Source: Halovenus aranensis
GTDB taxonomy: Archaea > Halobacteriota > Halobacteria > Halobacteriales > Haloarculaceae
Length of the DNA: 64,000 nucleotides
Assembly: GCF_900100385.1 (NCBI RefSeq)
Contig: NZ_FNFC01000009.1
Span: 62,001 to 126,000 of the forward strand
Direction: 5' to 3'
The number at the start of each line of letters is the position of its first letter. Position 1 is the first letter of the stretch. The notes beneath the pieces were generated by a model. The model worked only from the letters and a program-made list of their open reading frames with translations. It did not search any database and was not told the origin of the DNA. The position numbers were made by a program, and so were the translations under genes. Shown in pieces: positions 45,163 through 53,863 of the stretch.

Positions 45163-45705
45163 TCACCAGGTCAGTTCCCAGGCGTGACTTTCGCTCGTGT
45201 CTGGTTCGATTTCGTCTAGGGTCGGCTGCGAGTCCTCGGGGCCAAACTCGGCGGCGACCTGTCTGAACACGCCGCGTGCGAACCCCGGGCCGTACGGGAA
45301 CCCTTCGAGGATGCCGACTCTGACCGTTCGGCCGTCGTGCTCCTCGACGGTGTAGTTGCCCGCCGGGTTCGTTTGCGTGCTGTCTCTGTATGCCTCGCGG
45401 TGTTGCTCGATTAAGACCCCCAGCGCCTCCGAAAGCGTCGAAACAGAGTCGGGCCACGGAATGGCTTTCGCTGCCTCGGCCCCGCCCTGTTCCATCGTTT
45501 TTGAGCCAATCTCGTCTCTGACCTCGGTAAAGGCCAGAACCACGTCTTCGGTCCGGTACCACGCCTCCGGGTCGACGTGGGGGAGATGTTTCTCGAAGAT
45601 GTCGTTTACTTTTCGCTGAAAGACAGGAGAGACTTCGCCCGCGCTCTCGACGAACGCGACGACGTACCGCCCGTCTGCTTCAGACTCCGGGTCGTAGGAT
45701 ACCAT
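45163..45705 (-). CDS. 'GRY..VSPVF' family protein, copy 3 (tandem duplicate)
   Basis: This 180-residue protein is the upstream member of the tandem pair; the two ORFs have exactly the same length. It keeps GRYVVAFVESAGEVSPVFQR, GSKTMEQGG, IPWPDSVSTLSEALGVLIEQ, NPAGNYTVEEHDG and AWELTW. Differences cluster in residues 75-130, for instance GAEAAKAIPW against GTTAAREIPW. The ATG at 45705 aligns with that of copy 2; in-frame sequence further upstream has no similarity. The gene lies about 100 bp from the duplicated tRNA-Arg end at 45810, so it may have arrived with an integrative element. Confidence 0.75.
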   Translation of the reverse strand: MVSYDPESEADGRYVVAFVESAGEVSPVFQRKVNDIFEKHLPHVDPEAWYRTEDVVLAFTEVRDEIGSKTMEQGGAEAAKAIPWPDSVSTLSEALGVLIEQHREAYRDSTQTNPAGNYTVEEHDGRTVRVGILEGFPYGPGFARGVFRQVAAEFGPEDSQPTLDEIEPDTSESHAWELTW

Positions 45706-45809
45706 CGGGCAGTTGTTCTCTCTCTGTGGGGATATACTGACTGCAGTAATTTTCAGGCATGAAAACTCATGCATAGCGTGCTCTAGTCGCACCTCGGCGT
45801 GTACAGACA

Positions 45810-45831
45810 GCGCGGCAAGGGATTTGAACCC
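45810..45831 (-). repeat. 22-bp exact copy of the tRNA-Arg 3' end (att-like)
   Basis: Bases 45810-45831 are identical to 45916-45937, which cover the acceptor 3' strand and T arm of tRNA-Arg(CCG). Similarity stops sharply on both sides. Duplication of a tRNA 3' end is the usual mark of tyrosine-recombinase integration. The two copies are only 106 bp apart, so any element between them is nearly all gone. Confidence 0.8.
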
Positions 45832-45914
45832 GATTTCGAGACTCCGTGCGGTCGTCTCGCGTGATTCACATCCCTTTTTGTGGGTTTCACTGCTCACTCG
45901 CGTTCGCAGGAAAA

Positions 45915-45987
45915 CGCGCGGCAAGGGATTTGAACCCTTGACCTTCTGGTCCGGAACCAGACGTTCTGTCCGCTGAACTAGCCGCGC
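45915..45987 (-). tRNA. tRNA-Arg (anticodon CCG)
   Basis: On the minus strand the acceptor GCGCGGC pairs with GCCGCGC, followed by discriminator G. The anticodon stem TCTGG/CCAGA encloses loop TTCCGGA with anticodon CCG. The T arm is AAGGG-TTCAAAT-CCCTT. There is no intron. Its 3' end is duplicated at 45810-45831. Confidence 0.96.
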
Positions 45988-46119
45988 CTGTCAGCCTCTA
46001 CTGGCTCGCACGGAATAACGATTACCATCCCGCTTCGGACCGGCGTGACTCGGCACCGCCAGCGTAGAACAGACCGCGAGCGGTGTGCCTCGGTTCGGGA
46101 GTAGTCGCGACAGTCGAGT

Positions 46120-46890
46120 TCAGACGTGCTCGCGTGGGAGTAGCTCTGTCTCGTCGCGGTCGGCGAGCCACTCGCTGAGTTTACATAGCTGTTCGGTGGC
46201 GGCCTCGAACAGTCGCTCGCCTTTCTCGGGGGTGGCGTCGGTCTGGTCGCCGAGTACCCCGTTGTCGGTGTTCTCGATGGCGTCGTAGAAGGTCCGTGCA
46301 CCGAACTGTCGGCCTGTCTCGCGGCCCCAGTCGACGAGTCCGTCGTCACGCGCCTCGGTCAGTCTGTCCTCGTGGACCAACGCCTCGGCGATGTGCATAA
46401 TCATCGCCGTCTCTTTCGGACCGCCGTGAGGACCGTTCACCTCGAAGCAGTCATCGACCAGCTCGGGGATACTCTCGTTCCACATCCACTCGAGAGCGTA
46501 GGCCGTCCCGTCATCGTGGAGACGACGGCCGACCTCGCGGAGGTGCTGGACGTTACCGCCGTGAGCGTTCACGAAGACGATGCGGTCGACGCCGTGGTAG
46601 GTGAGATTTCGCGCCAGCGACTCCATGTACTCCCGGAACACCGGCGGGTCGACCCACATGGTGCCGTGAAACTGCCGGTGATGCGGACTGACGCCGATGT
46701 TCACGGTCGGCGTACAGAGATACCCGGTCCGTGACGCCGCCTCGCGGGCCAGCGCCTCTGCGATGAGGTGGTCGGTTCCCTCCGGGAGGTGTGGGCCGTG
46801 TTGCTCGGTCGACCCCACCGGGACCAGCGCGAGCGATTCGGACTCGAAGTACGACTCGAGGTCGGGCCAAGCTTCGTCGCCAAGGTACAT
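46120..46890 (-). CDS. Creatininase-family metal-dependent amidohydrolase (possibly ArfB-like)
   Basis: This 256-residue hydrolase has the family metal-binding motifs: VPVGSTEQHGPHLPEGTDHL, VFVNAHGGNVQHLREV, and NGPHGGPKETAMIMH, which supply the Glu, His and Asp ligands. In archaea a creatininase-family enzyme, ArfB, deformylates an intermediate of riboflavin and F420 biosynthesis; the presence of an F420-type LLM gene 0.6 kb away and ribE 5.7 kb away makes this plausible but not proven. The ATG at 46890 is chosen because the conserved domain begins just after it. It is divergent from the thioesterase gene. Confidence 0.88.
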   Translation of the reverse strand: MYLGDEAWPDLESYFESESLALVPVGSTEQHGPHLPEGTDHLIAEALAREAASRTGYLCTPTVNIGVSPHHRQFHGTMWVDPPVFREYMESLARNLTYHGVDRIVFVNAHGGNVQHLREVGRRLHDDGTAYALEWMWNESIPELVDDCFEVNGPHGGPKETAMIMHIAEALVHEDRLTEARDDGLVDWGRETGRQFGARTFYDAIENTDNGVLGDQTDATPEKGERLFEAATEQLCKLSEWLADRDETELLPREHV

Positions 46891-46998
46891 ATCCAACCAC
46901 CGGAGTGCCGTCCATATATACTGTAGGGCCGTTTGCGGGAGAGATGCAAAACACACGGCAACCGGAAGGTGAAACTGCGTGGACGACACAGCAGAAGT

Positions 46999-47403
46999 AT
47001 GGCCGAATTCAACTACGAGACAGAGGTGTCGGTCCGATTTCAAGACCTCGACGTTGCCGGACACGTGAACAACGCAGTCTACGTGACCTACCTCGAAGAA
47101 GCCAGAATCGACTATCTCCAGGAGGTCCTCGGTATCGACAGCGCCGAGGCGTTGAGCGCCGTCGTCGCGCACACCGAAATCGACTATCGCAAGCCGGTGC
47201 GAGACGACAGCCACGTTACCATCGCGCTCCGGACGCGCGAGCCGGGAACCTCGAGCGTGCCAATGGAGTACGAGATACGCGCCGGCGACGAAGTCGTCGC
47301 GACGGCCGAGACCGTGATGGTCACCGTCGACTACGAGACCGGCGAGACGCGGCCGATGCCCGACTCCTGGCGCGAGCAAATCGCGGCCTTCGAAGGTCAC
47401 TGA
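46999..47403 (+). CDS. Acyl-CoA thioesterase, YbgC/FadM-type hotdog fold
   Basis: This 134-residue protein is a single hotdog domain. The active-site segment VRFQDLDVAGHVNNAVYVTY contains the family Asp (RFxDxDxxGHVNN), and YLEEARIDYLQEVLG forms the central helix. It would hydrolyse acyl-CoA thioesters of unknown chain length. The ATG at 46999 follows an AT-poor promoter region shared with the creatininase-family gene. The LLM oxidoreductase gene follows 44 bp downstream and may be co-transcribed. Confidence 0.9.
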   Translation: MAEFNYETEVSVRFQDLDVAGHVNNAVYVTYLEEARIDYLQEVLGIDSAEALSAVVAHTEIDYRKPVRDDSHVTIALRTREPGTSSVPMEYEIRAGDEVVATAETVMVTVDYETGETRPMPDSWREQIAAFEGH

Positions 47404-47447
47404 CGGCGTCCCGACCCTTTATCAGCCCCCTCGTCGTGGCTCTGGAC

Positions 47448-48422
47448 ATGCAAACTGGGATTCTCGTCCCGAACGACGCGGACGACCTCGCGGCCTTCGC
47501 AGTGCGAGCCGAGCGACTGGGATACGACGCGGTCTGGACGGGCGAACTCTGGGGTCGTGACTCCTTTGTCGCGCTGACGCGGGCGGCCTACCGGACCGAG
47601 ACGGTGCAACTCGGTACTGCCATCGTCAACGTCTACGGGCGCTCGCCGGCGACGATTGCACAGGCCGCGGCCACGCTCGACGACGCCGCGGACGGACGGT
47701 TCACGCTTGGCCTCGGAACGAGCACGCGGAAGGTCGTCGAAGACCTCCACGGCGAGTCGTTCGACAACCCGGCCCGACAGCTCCACGAGGCCGTCGAGCT
47801 GACAAAGCAGTTCCTCGGTGCCGACGGTCGTGTTTCCTACGAAGGCAAGTCATTCGATGTCGCCGACTTCCCGTCGCTGTCGGCAGATGTTCCGGTGTAC
47901 GCCGCCGCGCTCGGGCCGGCGACGAGACGCGCCACCGGGCGGACCGCAGACGGCTGGCTACCCCACAACATTCCCTTCGAGCGCCTCGGAGAGGCCTTCG
48001 AGACGATAGCCGAAACTGCCAGCGCGGCCGGCCGGGACCCCCAGACAATCACGACGATGCCCTACGTGCCAAGTGCGGCCAGCGCGGACCCTGACCGCGC
48101 CCGAGCGGCTGTTCGGGGTCACCTCGCGTACTACGTCGGGAGCGGCGAGGGATACCGTCGAGCAGTCGCCGAGTCGTTCCCACATGCCGCAGACGCGATT
48201 GCAGAGGCCTGGCGCTCCGGGGACCGAGAGGAGGCGCGAGGGGCGGTCACCGACGAGATGCTCGACGCTCTCGGCGTGGCTGGCACGCCCGAACAGGCCC
48301 GCGACCGACTCGCGGAGATTGCGGCGCTCGATGCCGTCGACGTGCCACTCGTCGTCGTGCCGGACGACACCGGCGACGAGTTGCGACGAGAGACGATGGA
48401 AGCGCTCGCGCCCGAGGAGTGA
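47448..48422 (+). CDS. LLM-class (luciferase-like) F420-type oxidoreductase
   Basis: This 324-residue TIM-barrel protein has ERLGYDAVWTGELWGRDSFV, LGTAIVNVYGRSPATIAQAA and FTLGLGTSTRKVVEDLHG, the usual order in F420- or FMN-dependent luciferase-like monooxygenases and reductases. In haloarchaea, which contain F420, the F420-dependent form is likely, but the cofactor is not decided by sequence. A related enzyme is the methylenetetrahydromethanopterin reductase. The ATG at 47448 is 44 bp after the thioesterase stop. The uvrB gene follows 40 bp further. Confidence 0.9.
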   Translation: MQTGILVPNDADDLAAFAVRAERLGYDAVWTGELWGRDSFVALTRAAYRTETVQLGTAIVNVYGRSPATIAQAAATLDDAADGRFTLGLGTSTRKVVEDLHGESFDNPARQLHEAVELTKQFLGADGRVSYEGKSFDVADFPSLSADVPVYAAALGPATRRATGRTADGWLPHNIPFERLGEAFETIAETASAAGRDPQTITTMPYVPSAASADPDRARAAVRGHLAYYVGSGEGYRRAVAESFPHAADAIAEAWRSGDREEARGAVTDEMLDALGVAGTPEQARDRLAEIAALDAVDVPLVVVPDDTGDELRRETMEALAPEE

Positions 48423-48462
48423 GACCACATCCGTCAAGTGCCTTGGCCCCTACCCTTAGCTA

Positions 48463-50517
48463 ATGACTGACACCGGCCCGCTCTCGCCGGACCGTCCCGA
48501 GGCCGAAAGCGAGTTTCGCGTCGACGCCCCCTTCGAGCCTGCGGGCGACCAGCCCGAGGCTATCGAGCAACTCGCGGCCGGCTTCCAGCAAGGAATGGAC
48601 GAGCAGACGTTGCTCGGCGTGACAGGAAGCGGCAAGACGAACACCGTCTCGTGGGTCGTCGAAGAGATTCAGAAGCCGACGCTGGTCATCGCTCATAACA
48701 AGACACTGGCCGCCCAGCTCTACGAGGAGTTCAGGGAACTCTTTCCCGATAACGCCGTGGAGTATTTCGTCTCATATTATGACTACTACCAGCCCGAGGC
48801 CTACGTCGAACAGACCGACACCTACATCGACAAAGACGCCTCTATCAACGACGAAATCGACCGCCTTCGCCACTCTGCGACGCGCTCGCTGTTGACCCGT
48901 GACGACGTTATCGTCGTTGCCAGTGTCTCGGCTATCTACGGGCTGGGCGACCCGAACAACTACGTCGATATGGCGCTTCGGCTCGAACAGGGCCAGCAGG
49001 TATCGCGCGACGACATTCTCTCACGGCTGGTAGATTTGAACTACGAGCGCAACGACGTGGACTTCACGCAGGGCACCTTCCGCGTGCGCGGTGACACGCT
49101 CGAAATCTACCCGATGTACGGCCGGTACGCCGTCCGCGTCGAGATGTGGGGCGACGAAATCGACCGCCTCCGGAAGGTCGACCCCCTGGAAGGCGAAATC
49201 GTCAGCGAGGAGCCTGCGGTCTTGCTCCACCCGGCAGAACACTACTCGATTCCCGAACAGCGACTTGAAGAGGCCATCGCCGAGATAGAGGACCTCCTTG
49301 ACGACCGTATCAGCCACTTCGAGCGCCAGGGCGACCTGGTGGCCGCACAGCGCATCGAAGAGCGCACCACCTTCGACCTGGAGATGCTGAACGAGACGGG
49401 CTACTGCTCTGGCATCGAGAACTACTCGGTGCATCTCTCCGACCGCGAGCCTGGAGAGGCCCCGTACACGCTGTTAGATTACTTCCCCGACGACTTTCTT
49501 ACCGTCGTCGACGAGTCCCACCAGACCCTGCCCCAGATTCGCGGCCAGTTCGAGGGCGACAAATCCCGCAAGGAGTCCCTCGTCGGGAACGGCTTTCGAC
49601 TGCCGACTGCCTTCGACAACCGTCCGCTCACGTTCGAGGAGTTCGAGGAGAAAACCGACAAGACGCTGTACGTCTCGGCGACGCCGAGCGAGTACGAGCG
49701 CGAGGAATCCGCACAGGTCGTCGAGCAGATTGTCCGACCCACCTACCTCGTCGACCCCGAGATTGAGATTGCCGACGTCGACGGCCAGGTGAGTAACCTC
49801 ATCGACCGACTCCAGGCCCTGCCAGACGAGGAGCGGGCGCTGGTGACGACACTCACCAAACGGATGGCCGAAGACCTCACCGAATACCTCGAAGAGGCCG
49901 GGATGGACGTCGCCTACATGCACGACGAGACCGACACGCTGGAGCGCCACGAACTCGTCCGGAGCCTGCGCCTCGGCGAAATTGACACGCTGGTCGGCAT
50001 CAATCTGTTACGCGAGGGACTGGACATCCCCGAGGTGTCGCTGGTGGCGATACTCGACGCCGACCAGGAGGGATTTTTGCGCTCGGAGACGATGCTCATC
50101 CAGACGATGGGGCGGGCAGCCCGGAACGTCAACGGCACGGTGGTGCTCTATGCCGACGAGCCGAGCGCGGCGATGGAGTCGGCAATCGAGGAGACACAGC
50201 GCCGGCGACAGATACAACAGGCGTTCAACGAGGAACACGGCCACGAACCCCGCACAATCGAGAAGGAAATCGGCGAATCGAACCTCCCCGGCAGCAAGAC
50301 CGACACCGCCGAGGCGTCGACGCTCGCGCCCGACGACGAGGACGACGCCGCCCGCGCCATCGAGGAACTCGAACAGCGGATGCAGGAGGCCGCTGATAAT
50401 CTGGAGTTCGAACTCGCGGCCGACATCCGCGACCGCATCCGGGAACTGCGCGAGGAGTTCGACCTCGCTGGCGGCGATGTCGACGAGGGCGTCCCGACGC
50501 CGGACTCGGAGTTTTGA
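48463..50517 (+). CDS. uvrB: Excinuclease ABC subunit UvrB
   Basis: This 684-residue helicase-like protein verifies DNA damage in nucleotide excision repair together with UvrA and UvrC. It has Walker [14 protein letters not shown] (residues 52-64), the beta-hairpin region [20 protein letters not shown], motif [14 protein letters not shown], helicase motifs [16 protein letters not shown] and [12 protein letters not shown]. The C-terminal UVR domain ([20 protein letters not shown]), which contacts UvrC, is present. Length is normal. It is preceded by the LLM gene and followed, tail to tail after 2 bp, by a small membrane protein gene. Confidence 0.98.
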   Translation: MTDTGPLSPDRPEAESEFRVDAPFEPAGDQPEAIEQLAAGFQQGMDEQTLLGVTGSGKTNTVSWVVEEIQKPTLVIAHNKTLAAQLYEEFRELFPDNAVEYFVSYYDYYQPEAYVEQTDTYIDKDASINDEIDRLRHSATRSLLTRDDVIVVASVSAIYGLGDPNNYVDMALRLEQGQQVSRDDILSRLVDLNYERNDVDFTQGTFRVRGDTLEIYPMYGRYAVRVEMWGDEIDRLRKVDPLEGEIVSEEPAVLLHPAEHYSIPEQRLEEAIAEIEDLLDDRISHFERQGDLVAAQRIEERTTFDLEMLNETGYCSGIENYSVHLSDREPGEAPYTLLDYFPDDFLTVVDESHQTLPQIRGQFEGDKSRKESLVGNGFRLPTAFDNRPLTFEEFEEKTDKTLYVSATPSEYEREESAQVVEQIVRPTYLVDPEIEIADVDGQVSNLIDRLQALPDEERALVTTLTKRMAEDLTEYLEEAGMDVAYMHDETDTLERHELVRSLRLGEIDTLVGINLLREGLDIPEVSLVAILDADQEGFLRSETMLIQTMGRAARNVNGTVVLYADEPSAAMESAIEETQRRRQIQQAFNEEHGHEPRTIEKEIGESNLPGSKTDTAEASTLAPDDEDDAARAIEELEQRMQEAADNLEFELAADIRDRIRELREEFDLAGGDVDEGVPTPDSEF

Positions 50518-50519
50518 AC

Positions 50520-50879
50520 TCAGTAGGCGTCGCCAGACAGCCAGACAGCGGCGAGTTCGCCGAGTGCACGCGCCCAGAGAAACGCCAGCGCGCCGTGGAG
50601 GAAGACGTAGCTAGCCGCCGTCGGGAGGAAAAACAGCGCTCCGAATCCCACCACGAGGCCGCCAAAGACGAGAATGCGGGCAATTGTCTCACTGTGTTCG
50701 GGAGCCGTGGCGAGGGCAATCGAGACGAGACAGCCACCTGTCGCGCCGACAGCGAGGGCGCCTGTCGTGAGTGCGAGCGACTGGACCGGTGTGAGCGGGA
50801 GGAGAAACGCCAGCATCACCGTCGTGAGCGCGACTTTCCCGAGTGCCTTACTCGTCTGTCTCGAAGCGGGGAGCCTCAT
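50520..50879 (-). CDS. Small integral membrane protein, unknown function
   Basis: This 119-residue protein has four hydrophobic segments: KVALTTVMLAFLLPLTPV, LALTTGALAVGATGGCLV, RILVFGGLVVGFGALFFL and AASYVFLHGALAFLW. The N-terminus is basic (MRLPASRQTSK). I do not recognise the family. Its stop is 2 bp from that of uvrB on the other strand. The ATG at 50879 is preferred because further upstream codons overlap the start region of the divergent RNase R-like gene. Confidence 0.7.
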   Translation of the reverse strand: MRLPASRQTSKALGKVALTTVMLAFLLPLTPVQSLALTTGALAVGATGGCLVSIALATAPEHSETIARILVFGGLVVGFGALFFLPTAASYVFLHGALAFLWARALGELAAVWLSGDAY

Positions 50880-50969
50880 CTGTCTGAACGGACGCGTCGA
50901 GACGAAATAAAGACGCCGAGGCGCCCCCGGGCCGACACGCCTAACTGCCGGTCGGTCGTATGCGAGTGC

Positions 50970-52277
50970 ATGAGCAACCCAGAACAGGACGCAGCCGGCA
51001 CGGTCGAGGGACAGGGGCCGGTCGAAATCGACGAGGAGATGGCGCGACATATCGAGAACAAGCGCGACGAGCTACTGGAGAAATTCGAGCTTCCCGACGC
51101 CTTCCCCGAGGAGGTCATGCAGGAGGCAAAAGAGCGAACCGAAAACATCCAACAGCAGATTGCAGACGAACTCGACGAGCGAGAGGACCTGCGCGACCTG
51201 ACGACGTGGACGACCGACCCGGTCGACGCCCAGGACTTCGACGACGCGCTCTCGGTCGAAGAACGCGACGACGAGTACGTCCTCTGGGTCCACATCGCCG
51301 ACGTGACACACTACGTCAACCCCGACACGGCGATGTGGGACGAGGCACGCACGCGCGGGAACACTATCTATCTCCCCGGCTACACGATTCACATGCTCCC
51401 GCCGATTCTGGCCGAGACGGTCTGTTCGCTGGTCCCCCACGAGGACCGTCTGGCACACACCGTCGAGATGCACCTCGACAAGGAGACGCTTGGCTACGAG
51501 ACAATCGACATCTACAAATCGGTCATCCGGAGCGACGCGCGCCTGACCTACACCGACTGCGAGAACATTCTCGACGACCCCGCGGCCGCCGAGGAGTTCC
51601 TCGAAGACACCGCGGTCGACCTCGCCGAGCGAAACCAGCTCGTGTGGGAACTCGCCCAGCGCATGCACGAGGCACGCAAGGAGGACGGCTCGCTCGTGCT
51701 CAATCCACGCCGCGACCGCGCGCACACAATCATCGAGGAGTGTATGCTGAAAGCGAACAAGGCAGTCACCCACGAGCTGATGTGGGACCGGGGTGTCGAG
51801 GCGATGTATCGGGTCCATCCACAGCCAAGTCCCGACGAGTGGAGCGAGGCGCTCAAAGAGATTCAGGAACTCGACGGCGTCTCGGTCCCCGGCGACAAGT
51901 GGGACGAGCCGCGCAAAGCGGTCAACGCGACCCTCGAAGAGGCACCGAAACGCCAACTCGACAAGATACAGTGGGCCGTGATGAAGGTGATGCCCCGCGC
52001 GAAGTACATGAACGACCCGTTCGGCGGCCACCACGCGCTGAACTTCGAGATTTACGGGCATTTCACCTCGCCAATCCGACGGCTCTCTGACCTCATCAAC
52101 CACTGGATTGTCTACTCGAACGAGCAGTTCGAGGACCTGCCAGCCCTGTGTGACCATGCTTCGGACCGCCAGCAGGCCGGCGAGTCCTGTGAGCGTGAGT
52201 ACCGGGACTTCCTCGAAGAAATCGGTCTCGACCCCGATGCAGTCAACAACCGCGGCATCGAGGTCGTCGACGACTAA
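50970..52277 (+). CDS. RNase R-like exoribonuclease, RNB domain only
   Basis: This 435-residue protein consists of a helical N-terminal stretch (residues 1-70) and a full RNB catalytic domain. The catalytic acid cluster is DPVDAQDFDDALSVEE, and ADVTHYVNPDTAMWDEART and TIYLPGYTIHMLPPILAETV follow, ending with IYGHFTSPIRRLSDLINHWI. The cold-shock and S1 domains of bacterial RNase R and RNase II are absent, so RNA entry must differ; this short form is known in haloarchaea. The ATG at 50970 is used because sequence before it is the antisense of the neighbouring gene. Confidence 0.92.
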   Translation: MSNPEQDAAGTVEGQGPVEIDEEMARHIENKRDELLEKFELPDAFPEEVMQEAKERTENIQQQIADELDEREDLRDLTTWTTDPVDAQDFDDALSVEERDDEYVLWVHIADVTHYVNPDTAMWDEARTRGNTIYLPGYTIHMLPPILAETVCSLVPHEDRLAHTVEMHLDKETLGYETIDIYKSVIRSDARLTYTDCENILDDPAAAEEFLEDTAVDLAERNQLVWELAQRMHEARKEDGSLVLNPRRDRAHTIIEECMLKANKAVTHELMWDRGVEAMYRVHPQPSPDEWSEALKEIQELDGVSVPGDKWDEPRKAVNATLEEAPKRQLDKIQWAVMKVMPRAKYMNDPFGGHHALNFEIYGHFTSPIRRLSDLINHWIVYSNEQFEDLPALCDHASDRQQAGESCEREYRDFLEEIGLDPDAVNNRGIEVVDD

Positions 52278-52372
52278 CCCCGCTGTTAGGAGGTCGTTAA
52301 CCCCAACGTCGCTGTTTGTACGGTCCGGTACGTGGTCAATACCCTTGCCAGCTACGTGCGTTGGTCGAGCTA

Positions 52373-52510
52373 ATGACACCGAATGTCAAGGTCCGATGTG
52401 ACTACTGTGAAAAGTGGCTCGTGGTCGATGGAAACACCGAGTACGTCGCCTGTGAGTGCGGGGCAGGATTCGCCGTCACAGTCACGCCGATTGCGACGCC
52501 ACGAGCGTAA
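52373..52510 (+). CDS. Small zinc-ribbon-like protein
   Basis: This 45-residue protein has CDYCEKWLVVDGNTEYVACE and CGAG, so four cysteines in the pattern C-x2-C-x13-C-x1-C, as in a small zinc ribbon. The second half (FAVTVTPIATPRA) is unstructured-looking. It could bind nucleic acid or a protein partner; its function is unknown. It is 37 bp before riboflavin synthase on the same strand. Confidence 0.65.
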   Translation: MTPNVKVRCDYCEKWLVVDGNTEYVACECGAGFAVTVTPIATPRA

Positions 52511-52547
52511 CCAACACACGTTTGGATTGTCGGACCAAACAGCGTGT

Positions 52548-53132
52548 ATGTTCACCGGCATCGTCGAGGAGACCGGAACAGTGCAGTCAGTCGAGGAGGA
52601 CGACGATGGCCTCCGCGTCCGCCTCGGAACCACGTTCGACGGACTCTCTCGCGGGCAGAGTATCAGCGTCAGCGGTGCCTGTCTGACCGTCGAGGCCTTC
52701 GGAGACGGCTGGTTCGAGGTGTTTCTCGCGACCGAGACCGTCGAGCGGACGTATCTCGGCGGACTCGCGGCCGGCGACGAGGTGAACCTCGAACGCGCAC
52801 TGCCGGCCGACGGCCGCTTCGACGGGCACTTCGTCCAGGGTCACGTCGACGGCACAGGCACTGTCGAGGCCGTCGAACGCCTCGGCGACGACTGGCGCTT
52901 TTCGTTTTCCCTGCCAGAGGAGCTCGCGCGGTATGTCGTCGAGAAGGGGTCGATTGCCATCGACGGTATCAGCCTCACAGTCGCCGCCTTCGACGGCGAG
53001 ACCGTCGACATTGCCATCATTCCCGAAACCTACGAACTCACGACACTCTCGGAGAAATCGGTTGGTGACCCCATCCACCTCGAAGTCGATGTCGTCGCAA
53101 AATACGTCGAACGCCTTGTGGACGGCTACTAA
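52548..53132 (+). CDS. ribE: Riboflavin synthase, bacterial-type alpha subunit
   Basis: This 194-residue enzyme makes riboflavin from two molecules of 6,7-dimethyl-8-ribityllumazine. Two lumazine-binding repeats are visible: MFTGIVEETGTV with SVSGACLTVEAFGDGWFEVF, then GHFVQGHVDGTGTVEAVERL with GISLTVAAFDG. Most archaea use an unrelated riboflavin synthase; haloarchaea carry this bacterial type, presumably acquired by transfer. The ATG at 52548 gives the standard MFTGIV start. It is followed by a convergent bat-type regulator. Confidence 0.96.
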   Translation: MFTGIVEETGTVQSVEEDDDGLRVRLGTTFDGLSRGQSISVSGACLTVEAFGDGWFEVFLATETVERTYLGGLAAGDEVNLERALPADGRFDGHFVQGHVDGTGTVEAVERLGDDWRFSFSLPEELARYVVEKGSIAIDGISLTVAAFDGETVDIAIIPETYELTTLSEKSVGDPIHLEVDVVAKYVERLVDGY

Positions 53133-53158
53133 CTGGTAGGTTCTACTGACACCGTGAG

Positions 53159-53797
53159 TTAGGGCTGTCTCTGTAAGTAGTAGTCGGTGACGTTCGATAG
53201 TGCGCGGCGCAAAAGCTGAGACACGGCCTGCTGTGTAACTCCCATCTTGTCTGCTATCTGTTGGAGCGTACACTCCCTTGGAATAGCAAAATACCCGTTT
53301 TGTCGCGCCAACGAGAGCAGCTGTCGTTGTTTCTCAGTGAGGGCAGCGACGGCATCGCTCTCTTGCTCGGAGGTAAGAATGTACTGTGTCTCGACACACA
53401 TACCATTTCTCCGACACTCTTCGACGAGCGTCCTATAATCACGAACGGTCGGAAAAATCATCGTGAGATGCCACCCACTACCCGAAGTTACCGCTTCGAC
53501 AATCGTGGCACCGACATCGACAACGGTTCGTTGCGTCTGGACCTCGCCGATTCCCGAGGCATACTGCGTAAGAAGCAGGTCGTGACCGACCAGTTCGCTG
53601 TTTTGTACTGTCTCGTCTGTTTTCGCGTTCTGAACGAGAGTGGAACAGATTTCTGTCTCGGCACGAATCAGCACCTGAACGTCTCCTTGAGGAGTCAACG
53701 TAATATCTTCGAACGCCAGTCGCGAGCACCCGTCGGTGGCGCGAAATGCCTCTTCTAAGAGGGGGGAGTCAACCGAAAATTCTGTTTGAACTGCCAT
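53159..53797 (-). CDS. Bat-type (HTH_10) transcriptional regulator, second copy
   Basis: This 212-residue protein has the same plan as 310-963. A variable N-terminal domain of about 150 residues (ending ETQYILTSEQESD) is followed by the HTH_10 domain: LTEKQRQLLSLARQNGYFAI, PRECTLQQIADKMGVTQQAV and SQLLRRALSNV. The N-terminal halves of the two proteins show little resemblance, while the DNA-binding ends clearly match. It lies 66 bp downstream of a 'GRY..VSPVF' gene on the same strand, repeating the arrangement at 310-1594. The region is less GC-rich than its neighbours. Confidence 0.85.
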   Translation of the reverse strand: MAVQTEFSVDSPLLEEAFRATDGCSRLAFEDITLTPQGDVQVLIRAETEICSTLVQNAKTDETVQNSELVGHDLLLTQYASGIGEVQTQRTVVDVGATIVEAVTSGSGWHLTMIFPTVRDYRTLVEECRRNGMCVETQYILTSEQESDAVAALTEKQRQLLSLARQNGYFAIPRECTLQQIADKMGVTQQAVSQLLRRALSNVTDYYLQRQP

Positions 53798-53863
53798 TTG
53801 TTAGTAGTCTATACTCTAGTAGGGAGACGGTCGAGAGACATAAATGTGCGTATAGATGGGACG

